The position numbers and the translations under genes are program-made. Below the pieces are notes generated by a model, which saw only the letters and a program-made list of their open reading frames with translations, was not told the DNA's origin and searched no databases. Below are positions 8,894-16,860 of a DNA stretch of 32,455 bases, in pieces. The DNA comes from CAZLWA01 sp964563165 (GTDB taxonomy: Bacteria > CLD3 > SB21): assembly GCA_964563165.1 (NCBI GenBank), contig CAZLWA010000095.1, forward strand, positions 1-32,455, read 5' to 3'. Each line of letters begins with the position of its first letter. Positions within the stretch are counted from its first letter, which is position 1.

Positions 8894-9029
8894 TTACCAC
8901 TAGGGCACTAAGACACAAAAAGTTTTCAGTTTTCAGTTTTCAGTTTTGAGCATTCAGCATTCAGCATTCAGCATTCAGCATTCAGCATTCAAAATCCTTA
9001 GTGCCTTAGTGTTTTTGCGGCAAACACTT
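8894..9029. repeat. Intergenic element bounded by imperfect inverted repeats, copy A
   Basis: The left arm at about 8894-8920 reads TTACCACTAGGGCACTAAGA and onward. The right arm, read on the minus strand from about 9024, begins TTGCCGCAAAAACACTAAGG. The arms agree at about two thirds of positions, with the common core CACTAAG-CAC. Between them lie two arrays of 7-base units. The same end type (TTxxCCGCA...) bounds a second spacer at 22864-23124. Confidence 0.55.
8922..8990. repeat. Two adjacent heptamer tandem arrays (GTTTTCA and CATTCAG)
   Basis: GTTTTCA occurs three times plus one variant (GTTTTGA) in 8922-8949. CATTCAG then repeats five times plus a partial unit in 8951-8990. Both have an exact 7-base period and follow each other directly, upstream of the uvrC start. 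Neither encodes protein. Confidence 0.9.
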
Positions 9030-9044
9030 AACCATAAAAAAATT

Positions 9045-9066
9045 CCCCTCTTTGATCAAAGAGGGG
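9045..9066 (-). terminator. Perfect 22-base palindrome with T-run: rho-independent terminator
   Basis: A perfect palindrome (CCCCTCTTTGA followed by its complement) spans 9045-9066. On the minus strand it is followed directly by AATTTTTTT. It is placed to end transcripts of the small gene 9122-9415 and of the upstream mannose/TPR genes before the repeat block and uvrC. Confidence 0.8.
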
Positions 9067-9081
9067 ACGCACTTTCAAAAA

Positions 9082-9108
9082 CTCTCCGGATTTCCAACAT
9101 CCGGAAAG
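9082..9108 (-). terminator. Second hairpin terminator immediately after the 97-aa gene
   Basis: The stem TCCGGAT (9085-9091) and ATCCGGA (9099-9105) encloses the loop TTCCAAC. The stem can be lengthened by two pairs and a wobble. On the minus strand it is followed by GAGAGTTTTT. It starts 14 bases past the stop codon at 9122 and acts in series with the stronger palindrome at 9045-9066. Confidence 0.6.
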
Positions 9109-9121
9109 TCTGATGACAGAC

Positions 9122-9415
9122 CTACTCCTCCGTATCTTCGAGTTCCGCTTCAATTTCCGAAGCGCGCTTTCGTTCGCTGTCAATTATTTCCAGTATAGCC
9201 TTTGGAATCTCGATCCCGCTTAGATCATACGGAGCCAGTTCGCGCGCCAGCACGTTGATACGCTTATCAATCATGTGACGCTTATTGAGCAGGACCATAG
9301 ACTCGTCGTCCTTAACGCAGGAGCCTCCGGCAAAATCACCTTTTTCCTGCCGCACCTTGAGATTCAAGGCCCGGGCAATATCTTCTAAGGTCTCAAGTAT
9401 CTTTTCTTTTTTCAT
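9122..9415 (-). CDS. Small hypothetical protein, 97 aa
   Basis: I do not recognise a named family. The protein is soluble and charged, with no signal peptide or membrane segment. An amphipathic N-terminal helix (KKEKILETLEDIARALNLKV) leads to a glycine-containing turn, GDFAGGSCVKDDE, at about 26-38. A helical region LLNKRHMIDKRINVLARELA follows, and the C-terminal helix is acidic (EIEAELEDTEE). The gene has its own upstream heptamer array (9431-9486) and two downstream terminators, so it is a defined transcription unit end. Codon use resembles the neighbours. The GGSC/DDES section could be a small binding loop, but function is unknown. Confidence 0.75.
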   Translation of the reverse strand: MKKEKILETLEDIARALNLKVRQEKGDFAGGSCVKDDESMVLLNKRHMIDKRINVLARELAPYDLSGIEIPKAILEIIDSERKRASEIEAELEDTEE

Positions 9416-9430
9416 AAGTTCTCTCAGATC

Positions 9431-9486
9431 TTAGCTTTTAGCTTTTAGCTCTTAGCTCTTAATTCTTAATTCTCAATTTTTAATTC
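9431..9486. repeat. Degenerate heptamer array (TTAGCTY / TTAATTC), eight units
   Basis: Eight consecutive 7-base units fill 9431-9486: two TTAGCTT, two TTAGCTC, two TTAATTC, one TCAATTT and one TTAATTC. The period is exact, while the unit drifts from one end to the other. It lies between the mannose-1-phosphate guanylyltransferase stop and the 97-aa gene start, 15 bases upstream of the latter. Confidence 0.85.
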
Positions 9487-9503
9487 TGTTTCTTTGTGGC
9501 CGA

Positions 9504-10574
9504 TCATAATAATTCATTCCTTTTTTGACGCTGTAGTTCTTCAACAATTTTTTTAACGTCTTGGGCCCGGTCCCGAGAACAGATCAGCAGCGCATCCTCC
9601 GTTTCCACCACGATCAGATTTTCCACGCCGATCACTGCCACGGTCTTGTTTGGCGAGTAAATCATCGAATGCTTCGTATCCACGACGATGTGATTGCCCG
9701 TCAGCGTGTTCCCTGCGCCATCTTTCTGAGACAACTGATAGACCTCCTCCCAGCTTCCTACATCGTTCCAATCAAAGTCCCCTTTGACCACATACACTTG
9801 CTTGGTACGCTCCATCACGCCATAATCAATAGAGATGCCCTTGATACGGCGGTACATCCGGTTGACCGCCTCATCATACCGGTCCGTTCCCAGGACGGAT
9901 TTAACTTCCATCAGCCCGTCGTGTAAATCGGGCAAAAATTCTTCTATCAGATTCAAAATGGTTGAAGCGTTCCAGATAAACATGCCGCTGTTCCACAGAA
10001 AGTCTCCGCTGGCGATAAATTGCCGCGCGGTCTGCAGGTTCGGTTTTTCCGCGAACGTCTTCACACGATGCGCGCGGCGCGCACCGATCGTGATCGATTC
10101 GTTTTCCAGGTATTGAATGTAGCCGTAACCCGTTTCCGGCCGCACCGCCGGAATGCCGAGCGTGACGCACGCATGGGTTTCACTGGCGACGTCCGCGGCG
10201 AAACGGAGGGTCTCGCAAAACGTTTCCACCGGTTGAATCAAATGATCTGCGGCCAAAACCGCCATCACGCCTTCCGGATCTTTTCTGGCAATATGGAGGG
10301 CCGCTAATCCGATACACGGTGCGGTGTTTCGGCCGATCGGTTCGATGATAATATTCTTGATATGCGGCAATTGTGCGCGGACGCCTTCCGCCTGCTGTTC
10401 GTTGGTTACGATCAAAATATTTTCCGGAGGCACCAGCGAGTGAATCCGATCCGCCGTCTGCTGAATCATCGTGCGCGCGCCGATGATGGTCAGAAGTTGT
10501 TTCGGATGGACGGCTCGGCTCCGCGGCCAAAACCGGGTACCCACACCTCCGGCCATAATCACCGCATAGATCAT
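9504..10574 (-). CDS. manC: Mannose-1-phosphate guanylyltransferase (short, single-domain)
   Basis: Makes GDP-mannose from mannose-1-phosphate and GTP for surface polysaccharide or glycoprotein synthesis in the cytoplasm. 356 aa, the size of the single-domain enzyme; the phosphomannose isomerase domain of bifunctional forms is absent. The nucleotide-binding signature MAGGVGTRFWPRSR is at 7-20, K25 lies in HPKQ, EPIGRNTAP is at 78-86, LAADH at 107-111, PETGYGYI near 146 and the sugar-phosphate FAEKP motif at 174-178. A left-handed helix-like tail carries DFDWNDVGSW. It starts 24 bases after the TPR lipoprotein stop, so the two are likely co-transcribed. Confidence 0.93.
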   Translation of the reverse strand: MIYAVIMAGGVGTRFWPRSRAVHPKQLLTIIGARTMIQQTADRIHSLVPPENILIVTNEQQAEGVRAQLPHIKNIIIEPIGRNTAPCIGLAALHIARKDPEGVMAVLAADHLIQPVETFCETLRFAADVASETHACVTLGIPAVRPETGYGYIQYLENESITIGARRAHRVKTFAEKPNLQTARQFIASGDFLWNSGMFIWNASTILNLIEEFLPDLHDGLMEVKSVLGTDRYDEAVNRMYRRIKGISIDYGVMERTKQVYVVKGDFDWNDVGSWEEVYQLSQKDGAGNTLTGNHIVVDTKHSMIYSPNKTVAVIGVENLIVVETEDALLICSRDRAQDVKKIVEELQRQKRNELL

Positions 10575-10598
10575 TACACTTCCTTGGGGAAAAATGGA

Positions 10599-12242
10599 CT
10601 ATTCTTTCTTTTTTTTCACTTCTTCTTTAAGCGGATGCATCGGCTCTTCGGTGATTTCAATTTGCGTCGTCGTCTCCCCGGATTTCACCATTTTCTCTCG
10701 CCGCTCCAATTCCGCGAGTCCTTTGCGTGACGGTTTATTATCCGGATTCAGCTTGAGCAGCTCTACCCATATTTTCCGAGAGCTTTCAAAATCCTGCTGC
10801 CACATGTACACATAACCCAAATTAAAGTACGCGTCAAAATAATCACGTTTTATTTGAATCGCAATAAAAAGATGTTTGAGCGCTTCACCGTAGCGGTGGC
10901 CCGTTCCCAGCATATAACCAAAATTATTGTGCGCCTGCGCATTGTACGGGTTGATTTCAAGGGCTTTTTCAATCGCGCCGATCGCACTGTCGATATAGCC
11001 GCTGGAATAATACGCTACAGCCAGATTATTATAAGCGTCGTCGTACGTTGGATCATCACCGACGACCTGCTTGTATTGCCAAATTTTGTCGGCGCTGTTC
11101 TCTGTTTTGGCCGCGGATTGCATCATCGTAAATGCGGTCACTTTACGCTGGCCGCTGGTAATTTTCCTGACGTGCGCCAAATTGTTCCTGGCGCCCTGCA
11201 TATCCGGGTCAATACTCAGCGCTTTCTCAAACAGCGCGATCGCTTTGTTATAATATTCCGAGGCCCGGTCTTTTTCATTATTGACGGCCATGGTATTACC
11301 GATGGTGAAATAAATGTAACCCAGATTATTCTGCCCTTTGGCAAAATTCGGACTCAGCGTAATCGCTTTTTGATTATAAGAAACCGCTTTGTCAAAATCG
11401 CGGCGTGCGAAATACAGCGTCGCCAATTCCGTATATCCTTCGGCTAAATTCGGATTCAAGCGCACGCACGTATTCAAATACGCCAGCGCATTATCGTAGT
11501 CTAGCTTCTCATTACTTGATTTTCCAAGAAAATAATAGATCTTATAATTCGCAGCGGTGTCATTCGCCAGATATCGGGCTGCGATTTTGAATTGCTCGAT
11601 CGCCTTGTCGTACGATTCCAAATTAAAACTGTTCAGCCCGTCCTCATACGCTCTCGAGCCCAGCGTATAATTATACCAGTACGTTCCTTCCGAATCGGCG
11701 GGCGCGAGTTCCAGCACCTTGCTAAAACGGAGCAAGGCTTTTTCATAGTCCCCTTTGACAAAATGAACCAGCCCCAAATCCAAATAGGCGTCTATCAGCA
11801 GCGAGTCTTCCTGCAGGGCCAGTTTCAGCTCAATCTCCGCTTTGCCGTATTCTCCTTTATGAAAGAAAATATTGCCTATAACGTAATGGGATTCACAAAC
11901 GAGTTTTTTATCGCCGCCGGATCGTTCCAGAATTTTCAGCCACACAGGCAGTGCGGCATCGAATTTTTCCGCCCGAAATAGCGTGTCGCCTTCCGCTTTG
12001 AGCGCGGCCAGATCCGCATTGGCCTTGGCAATAACTTCATTCCCGGTCTCTTCCTTCCGGGCCGAATCCGCCGTCGCCGTGGTTTCTTTCTTCGATTCTT
12101 TGATCTTTTCCTCTTTTACAAGGGTTGGAATTTCCTTCGTTTTGTCCCCGATGACCGTTTGTTTTGGCGCACATGCCGTAAGACATGTGATGACCGTCAC
12201 TGCCAGCCAACTCTTCAAGACCGCATGGTTTTTCATTTTCAT
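10599..12242 (-). CDS. TPR-repeat lipoprotein
   Basis: 547 aa. The signal peptide ends in the lipobox L21-T22-A23-C24, so the mature protein should be anchored to a membrane, probably on the periplasmic side. A low-complexity Lys/Glu/Ala linker (about 30-75) leads into ten or so tetratricopeptide units up to about residue 520. Examples are AEIELKLALQEDSLLIDAYLDLG, FDKAVSYNQKAITLSPN and IDSAIGAIEKALEINPYNAQ. A strongly charged tail ends EEVKKKKE. TPR solenoids are protein-binding scaffolds; no catalytic domain is visible. Two in-frame ATGs (12242 and 12236) compete; AGGGA sits 3 bases before the first and 9 before the second, so the second may be used. Confidence 0.88.
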   Translation of the reverse strand: MKMKNHAVLKSWLAVTVITCLTACAPKQTVIGDKTKEIPTLVKEEKIKESKKETTATADSARKEETGNEVIAKANADLAALKAEGDTLFRAEKFDAALPVWLKILERSGGDKKLVCESHYVIGNIFFHKGEYGKAEIELKLALQEDSLLIDAYLDLGLVHFVKGDYEKALLRFSKVLELAPADSEGTYWYNYTLGSRAYEDGLNSFNLESYDKAIEQFKIAARYLANDTAANYKIYYFLGKSSNEKLDYDNALAYLNTCVRLNPNLAEGYTELATLYFARRDFDKAVSYNQKAITLSPNFAKGQNNLGYIYFTIGNTMAVNNEKDRASEYYNKAIALFEKALSIDPDMQGARNNLAHVRKITSGQRKVTAFTMMQSAAKTENSADKIWQYKQVVGDDPTYDDAYNNLAVAYYSSGYIDSAIGAIEKALEINPYNAQAHNNFGYMLGTGHRYGEALKHLFIAIQIKRDYFDAYFNLGYVYMWQQDFESSRKIWVELLKLNPDNKPSRKGLAELERREKMVKSGETTTQIEITEEPMHPLKEEVKKKKE

Positions 12243-12313
12243 TATCCCTGATTAAAAACGTGAACATGTATTCAAAAAGCACGGATAGGAGACACCTTGC
12301 CGATATTCACAGT

Positions 12314-14020
12314 TTATTTTCTGAAACGAAGCGTCACGCCTGAAGTTTCCCAATTCGGGCGGACGATGACGGTATCGGCATAGCCGGTAAACCGCTCCGA
12401 AAATGTGATCGGGCTCACACGTCCGTAGCTAAAGATCCCGTTTCCGTCTTCATCGCGAAAGGCAATCAAATTGTATTTCCCGGGAATCAGGTGACTTATC
12501 CGGAAATTGCCGGCCTTAGGAATTTCCGCTGAATAATCCCGCGACGTGCGGGCCGAATGGAGACAGGTCAGGATGAACGCGCCGGACCTCGCACTGTCTT
12601 CATCGGTAATCTGGCCCGACACCGTGCCAAGGCTGTCGATCTTGAACGACTTGAAGTTCCATCCCGTCACGGTGTCGCTCACCGCCCTGCCGGACCAATC
12701 CAGGATCGAATCGGTGTTAAGCGAGATGCGATAGGACATCACGTTCGCCAAAAGACCTGCCGGGTGAAATTCCACATAACCCGAATTCCGCCATGTGAAT
12801 TTCCCGTTGACCCGTTTTGACGAACTGTCGGTCATCGAAAAAGATTTCTCAAATAAAGCGCGTTGAATACCGTTATCAAAGTAAAATGCGAAAAACTCAT
12901 CCGGCAACACCGGGTCGGATATGGCTTGCGGCACCACGAGTTTCCCGTGCGTGGGCAGCACGTCGCCGGGGGTGAAATTGAATGACAATTTCTCCGATCG
13001 CAGCGTGTCGCCGGTGTGATCAACCAAACCGAATGCCTCCAAAACGTAGGTGCGATAAGCGATTATTCCATCCGCGAGTATTCGGATTTCCGACAGATCA
13101 TTCGTATTCGCGTAGACGTCGCGAAGGGCAACCGCAGCGCCGCTCGCGCTGTCCGATATTTTCAAACGATCCTTCAGGGATTCGCGGACCGCATGGTTTT
13201 CGAAATACAATCTGGAATGGAGCGGCCGCGTTAATCGCAGAGACAGAGTTTGTTCACCGACTGAAGTGATGAATTGAAGCGTGAAACGGCTTGCTTCCTC
13301 CTGAAACATCATGAAATCAATATTCGTGACGGATACATTTTGGGATGAAAGCTCCATATCTTTCGAGGCAATACCGATGAAGTCTATCGAGGGCGTGTAT
13401 GAAAAATTTTCGTCCTGATCCGCAACCGCAAACACGCGATAGGATCCTCCGGCCAAATAAGACAACTGATATTTTCCGCCGTCGCCAACCTGGGTGATAT
13501 AATCAGCACGCTTGAGGTAGACCAGGCTGTCGATGGCTGTTTTACCCTGCGGGCCTAACCGGTACGACCAGATTGAAATTCGCTTGATTTTTTCAGAAAT
13601 GACGCGGCCGGCGATCGTTCCCCGGTCAATTTTACTGCCGGTCGAAAAGGCAAAACTGTAGGACTGCGCCAACGGATTATTGTGAATATCCTTGGCGTCG
13701 GTGCCGATGGTTACCACGCACGTGCGGTCCTCTTCAAGCGAATCACCCGGCACGACCGTCAGCACATTTTTTTCCCAGGAGAATTTGGAGGGTGAATACG
13801 GAGATATATAAACCGCTTTCTCCGTTCCCGATTGGTTCATCGCTTCGCTGAATGCAATTTGAATTTGCGTTTTACGCGCAACCCGCACGGAATCGGATGC
13901 CGGCACGGTCCACAGAATCTTCGGCGGGGTCTTATCTTCCGGGCCGCCGCCCGGGGGCGCTTGATTGGCACATCCGAAGAAGATCTGCGCCGCGAATAAC
14001 CAACCCGTAAGAAATTTCAT
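12314..14020 (-). CDS. Ig-like (SbsA/Big_5) lipoprotein with C-terminal carboxypeptidase-regulatory-like domain
   Basis: 568 aa from the ATG at 14020. An upstream in-frame start at 14209 would add 63 residues that do not look like a signal peptide, whereas 14020 gives MKFLTGWLFAAQIFFGC with lipobox Cys17. After the Cys comes a GGGPEDKTPP linker, then a bacterial Ig-like domain (about 35-135: PPKILWTVPASDSVRV, IAFSEAMNQ). A beta-rich middle follows, with GTIAGRVIS near 140. The C-terminal domain starts at GTVSGQITDEDSA and contains LIPGKYNLIAFRDEDGNG, the wording of carboxypeptidase-regulatory-like folds. This lipoprotein class is common in FCB genomes and has no assigned biochemical role. A cell-surface or outer-membrane structural function is likely. 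Confidence 0.83.
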   Translation of the reverse strand: MKFLTGWLFAAQIFFGCANQAPPGGGPEDKTPPKILWTVPASDSVRVARKTQIQIAFSEAMNQSGTEKAVYISPYSPSKFSWEKNVLTVVPGDSLEEDRTCVVTIGTDAKDIHNNPLAQSYSFAFSTGSKIDRGTIAGRVISEKIKRISIWSYRLGPQGKTAIDSLVYLKRADYITQVGDGGKYQLSYLAGGSYRVFAVADQDENFSYTPSIDFIGIASKDMELSSQNVSVTNIDFMMFQEEASRFTLQFITSVGEQTLSLRLTRPLHSRLYFENHAVRESLKDRLKISDSASGAAVALRDVYANTNDLSEIRILADGIIAYRTYVLEAFGLVDHTGDTLRSEKLSFNFTPGDVLPTHGKLVVPQAISDPVLPDEFFAFYFDNGIQRALFEKSFSMTDSSSKRVNGKFTWRNSGYVEFHPAGLLANVMSYRISLNTDSILDWSGRAVSDTVTGWNFKSFKIDSLGTVSGQITDEDSARSGAFILTCLHSARTSRDYSAEIPKAGNFRISHLIPGKYNLIAFRDEDGNGIFSYGRVSPITFSERFTGYADTVIVRPNWETSGVTLRFRK

Positions 14021-14156
14021 GCATGTCTCACTGTCAAAATGGCCCGGTTGCGTTCTCACGCCGCTGCGGATTTCAGAATCTTTATGCGCCTCCTGCAAAA
14101 ACATGGCCGGGAAGTTTGCCGGAAGGCAGGACGGCTCACCGTTGGATAAAAAATTT

Positions 14157-14194
14157 AACCCCGTGAAAAAAAAGAGTCTGAATTTCACGGGGTT
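14157..14194 (-). terminator. Rho-independent terminator after the secreted 229-aa gene
   Basis: A perfect 12-base stem, AACCCCGTGAAA (14157-14168) with TTTCACGGGGTT (14183-14194), has a 14-base loop. On the minus strand the stem is followed by AAATTTTTTAT. It lies 26 bases past the stop codon at 14221, separating that gene from the Ig-like lipoprotein downstream. Confidence 0.85.
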
Positions 14195-14220
14195 ATAAAT
14201 GTAAAGCAAGGAGTTTCCGG

Positions 14221-14910
14221 CTAACGCGCGGAAATATTCAATCCGTCGATGACGGAGGACGGATGCGCGTCATCCCCATTTTCCGCCTTGTCAAACGATT
14301 CCAGATGGCTGAGATCCATGACCTCGACTCTGTACGCGGCGTCTTTCAGCCCGCTCAGTTCTGCTTCATAGTAATTATCGCGTAAAACAAATCCGGAAGC
14401 CTTAGATGACGTCGGCACGGCTTTCTTATTGACAATTTCCGATAATCTGCAGACCAGTTTGGCGGTTTTGATCAAGACGCCGCGGTTGTCCAGGACTTTA
14501 ACGAACAGAGGCATCGTTTTCGAAGGCCCGTTAAACAGATCCAGCGATTGTTGTTCTAAAATCAGCACGGTCGGTGCGACGACGACGAGTGTGGTTTTGC
14601 CGATCTTGTTATATTTGTTATCCACGATCTCCACATCGATCTCGCCCGGGAACGGGCTTGAAAAGGTCGTCTGGCTGACCGTTCCGTTCGCGGTTTCCAC
14701 CTGTTTGAATTCGCTGAAATTGCCGCCGCCTTTGCGCGCGATACAGCTGAATCCTGAATTCGCTTTCCCCGGCGAAACGTTAATTTTGGCTTCTCCCTCT
14801 CCCGCTAAAATTGTGTCTTGTTCGCATGTAACGGTATATTGCGCCGAAAGGCCATCGAAAGAAGAACTCATTATTGCGCAGAAAACTCCCAAAACCATAG
14901 GCTTAATCAT
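14221..14910 (-). CDS. Secreted hypothetical protein with Ig/macroglobulin-like beta domains
   Basis: 229 aa. An N-terminal signal peptide (MIKPMVLGVFCAIMSS, then DGLSA-Q) predicts export without lipidation. The body alternates beta strands and turns. It contains phrases seen in Ig-like or macroglobulin MG-type domains: GEGEAKINVSPGKANSGFSC near 38, SPFPGEIDVEIVDNKYNKIGKTTL near 85, and VKVLDNRGVLIKTAKLVCRLSE near 137. Two cysteines in the first half (about 29 and 56) could form a disulfide. I recognise no named family. It has its own sigma-70-like promoter (14965-14993) and its own terminator (14157-14194), so it is an independent transcription unit. Confidence 0.7.
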   Translation of the reverse strand: MIKPMVLGVFCAIMSSSFDGLSAQYTVTCEQDTILAGEGEAKINVSPGKANSGFSCIARKGGGNFSEFKQVETANGTVSQTTFSSPFPGEIDVEIVDNKYNKIGKTTLVVVAPTVLILEQQSLDLFNGPSKTMPLFVKVLDNRGVLIKTAKLVCRLSEIVNKKAVPTSSKASGFVLRDNYYEAELSGLKDAAYRVEVMDLSHLESFDKAENGDDAHPSSVIDGLNISAR

Positions 14911-14964
14911 AACGCATTCCTCAATGTTGATTTACAATTCAGAAAAACTGCAGATATAATGGTT

Positions 14965-14993
14965 AGTATATGAAATTGCAGCGATAGTATCAA
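14965..14993 (-). promoter_or_regulatory. Sigma-70-like promoter for the 229-aa secreted protein gene
   Basis: Read on the minus strand, TTGATA (14993-14988) and TATACT (14970-14965) are separated by exactly 17 bases. Transcription would begin around 14958, about 48 bases upstream of the ATG at 14910. Confidence 0.55.
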
Positions 14994-15030
14994 TATTAAT
15001 CTCAAACATGTGTAGAACGGGACATTTTTA

Positions 15031-15059
15031 TTGATTTTGAAGCGATATAAAAATATATT
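15031..15059 (+). promoter_or_regulatory. Sigma-70-like promoter for the plus-strand operon 15113-18774
   Basis: TTGATT (15031-15036) and TATATT (15054-15059) are separated by 17 bases. The predicted transcript start is near 15066, about 47 bases before the ATG at 15113. It is divergent from the minus-strand promoter at 14965-14993. Confidence 0.5.
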
Positions 15060-15112
15060 ATGTACTCAGCAAGTATATCTGTGATTTAGGCGGATCGTTA
15101 CCAAAGGACCCA

Positions 15113-16042
15113 ATGGAACCCGTTTCTAAAATGAACCGAAAGCGAACCGAAGGACCGCGCGTTTCCGTGCCGCACCGATTTAACCTGGATTCGAATCTCT
15201 TCAGCCTGGAGGAAATCCAGGCCGTACACGAATGTATCCGCACGGCGGAAGATTTTGTTCAGTTGCTCGGCACCTTCAGTTATGCTCAATTGATGAATCT
15301 CCACGATGCGTTGATCGAGACGTCGCTGATTTATTACCGCGACACGCTGGAAATACCCACGAACGAAAAAGCCTTGCGCGGCCAATTTGAAAATCTGTTG
15401 GATTACAAAGAACGTACGGGATGTTCGGAGCCGATCGAAGCGTGCCTGCATGACGGGTGCCACCTTCTGCGCCCGGACTGCGCCCTGCTGAAGATCAAAG
15501 AAGACGTTTTGGTGCTTGCGAAAGTATTCGAACTGCGCAAACATCGTAGCAGCATTCCGCACGTGGCTATAGAATTGTTCTTCAAAAAAATCATCGACAA
15601 TTACAATTGCATCGGCCTCATCCTATCGGACAAATCCGGCGCGCCCAGAGTGTTCACCACCGACGGCAGCGGAATTTCCCCGATCATCACGCAAGGCACG
15701 CGGCGCCTGGCCGATGCGGTCACGGAGCAGGAATTTCGTTTTTCCAATCCGCCCAAACCGTATTTGGTTTTTAACCAAAAGTTCTTACTGGATGATGCGG
15801 TGACGCGTAAATTGCACGTGGCCGAACGTAATCCCGATTTAACAAAATATATCAAGGAAATCACGTTCAGCAGCGTCGGATTCGAAATTGCGCACGAGAA
15901 GATGATTCTATCCGTTATTCACATCGGCGATAACCAGCTGCACGAATTTTTAAAAAAGACCATCGACGGCATCGAACGCATTAAGATCGAAACGGATCCC
16001 GACGCGCGCCTGCGGTCTGAATTCGGCAAACAAAGCGCGTAA
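15113..16042 (+). CDS. Hypothetical protein, 309 aa, first gene of the yggS-divIVA operon
   Basis: I do not recognise the family. The protein is soluble, with no signal peptide. An N-terminal helical part (about 28-100: NLFSLEEIQAVHECIRTAED, YAQLMNLHDALIETSLIYYRD) is followed by a cysteine group C104-x6-C111-x4-C116-x6-C123 that could hold a metal. The second half (about 145-295) alternates strands and helices: AIELFFKKIIDNYNCIGLILSD, FSSVGFEIAHEKMILSVIHIG, and a closing amphipathic helix HEFLKKTIDGIERIKI. It is faintly GAF-like, but I cannot establish that. AAAGGA lies 8 bases before the ATG at 15113, which supports this start over M7. The yggS gene begins 41 bases downstream. Confidence 0.75.
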   Translation: MEPVSKMNRKRTEGPRVSVPHRFNLDSNLFSLEEIQAVHECIRTAEDFVQLLGTFSYAQLMNLHDALIETSLIYYRDTLEIPTNEKALRGQFENLLDYKERTGCSEPIEACLHDGCHLLRPDCALLKIKEDVLVLAKVFELRKHRSSIPHVAIELFFKKIIDNYNCIGLILSDKSGAPRVFTTDGSGISPIITQGTRRLADAVTEQEFRFSNPPKPYLVFNQKFLLDDAVTRKLHVAERNPDLTKYIKEITFSSVGFEIAHEKMILSVIHIGDNQLHEFLKKTIDGIERIKIETDPDARLRSEFGKQSA

Positions 16043-16083
16043 TCCTGTCGGAACGCGCGGTTCCAGTAACCGGGATATACCTC

Positions 16084-16860
16084 ATGGACGCCCCTTCCCA
16101 TACAATGAGCCAACGCATTGAGGAAATTCGTCAATGCATAAGCGCGGCGGCAAAACGCTGCGCGCGCAATCCAAACGACGTCCATCTGATCGCGGTCGGC
16201 AAGACCCATGACGCAGCGGCAATCCGGGAAGCGCTGGCCGCCGGCATCACGCACCTCGGTGAAAATAAGGTTCAGGAGGCGAAGGAAAAAATGGTCCTCT
16301 TACAGCGGGAAACCAAATCGTCGGGCGCCCAATGGCATTTCATCGGGCATCTGCAAACCAATAAGGCGCGGCAGGCCGTTGAAATTTTTGATATGATCCA
16401 TTCGATCGATTCCTACCGTCTCGCTGCGGAAGTGGACCGGCGTTCCTACACCAAAGACAGAATCATGCCTATTTTGGTTCAGGTAAATACCTCGCGCGAA
16501 AAATCCAAATACGGCCTGGATCCGGATGAAGTATTGACTGCGGTAAAACAGATCGCGGAACTGAAAAATGTGAAGATCAAAGGACTGATGACGATCGGCG
16601 CGCTGACCTCCGCCGACGATACCGACGCGGTGCGCGGGTATTTCAAGAGATTGCGGGATCTGAAAGAATTTATCCTGAAACAACAGATTCCCAATGTGGA
16701 CATGGAGTACCTGTCCATGGGTATGAGCGCCGATTTTGAAACGGCGATCGAAGAAGGAGCAACGCACGTTCGCATCGGAACTGCGATTTTCGGCAAGCGC
16801 AAACGCGCGGTCAAAACACCGGCGGCCGCCCCGGCGCTTAACCCGGAGAAAAAGAATTGA
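16084..16860 (+). CDS. yggS: YggS/PLPBP family pyridoxal-phosphate homeostasis protein
   Basis: Binds pyridoxal 5'-phosphate and helps balance B6 vitamers and amino/keto acid pools; members have no clear enzymatic turnover. 258 aa. The cofactor lysine is K40 in LIAVGKTH. The family motifs HLGENKVQEAKEK (near 57-69), WHFIGHLQTNKARQ (near 85-98), the strand with ILVQVNTSREKSKYGLDPDE (near 130-150) and MGMSADFETAIEEGATHVRIGTAIFG (near 212-237) are all present. A Lys/Ala/Pro-rich tail follows. A second start at 16105 (M8) is possible, and neither has a strong ribosome binding site. Its stop overlaps the TTG start of divIVA by four bases. In Gram-positive bacteria the yggS homologue ylmE also lies near divIVA, so the neighbourhood hints at a cell-division link. 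Confidence 0.93.
   Translation: MDAPSHTMSQRIEEIRQCISAAAKRCARNPNDVHLIAVGKTHDAAAIREALAAGITHLGENKVQEAKEKMVLLQRETKSSGAQWHFIGHLQTNKARQAVEIFDMIHSIDSYRLAAEVDRRSYTKDRIMPILVQVNTSREKSKYGLDPDEVLTAVKQIAELKNVKIKGLMTIGALTSADDTDAVRGYFKRLRDLKEFILKQQIPNVDMEYLSMGMSADFETAIEEGATHVRIGTAIFGKRKRAVKTPAAAPALNPEKKN

Noticed and set aside
8922..9486. CRISPR-like appearance of short repeats
   Set aside because: The units are seven bases, directly adjacent and without spacers; no cas genes are present.
14021..14209. N-terminal extension of the Ig-like lipoprotein frame
   Set aside because: The added 63 residues contain no signal peptide, and the extension overlaps a strong terminator. The internal start at 14020 gives a proper lipoprotein signal.
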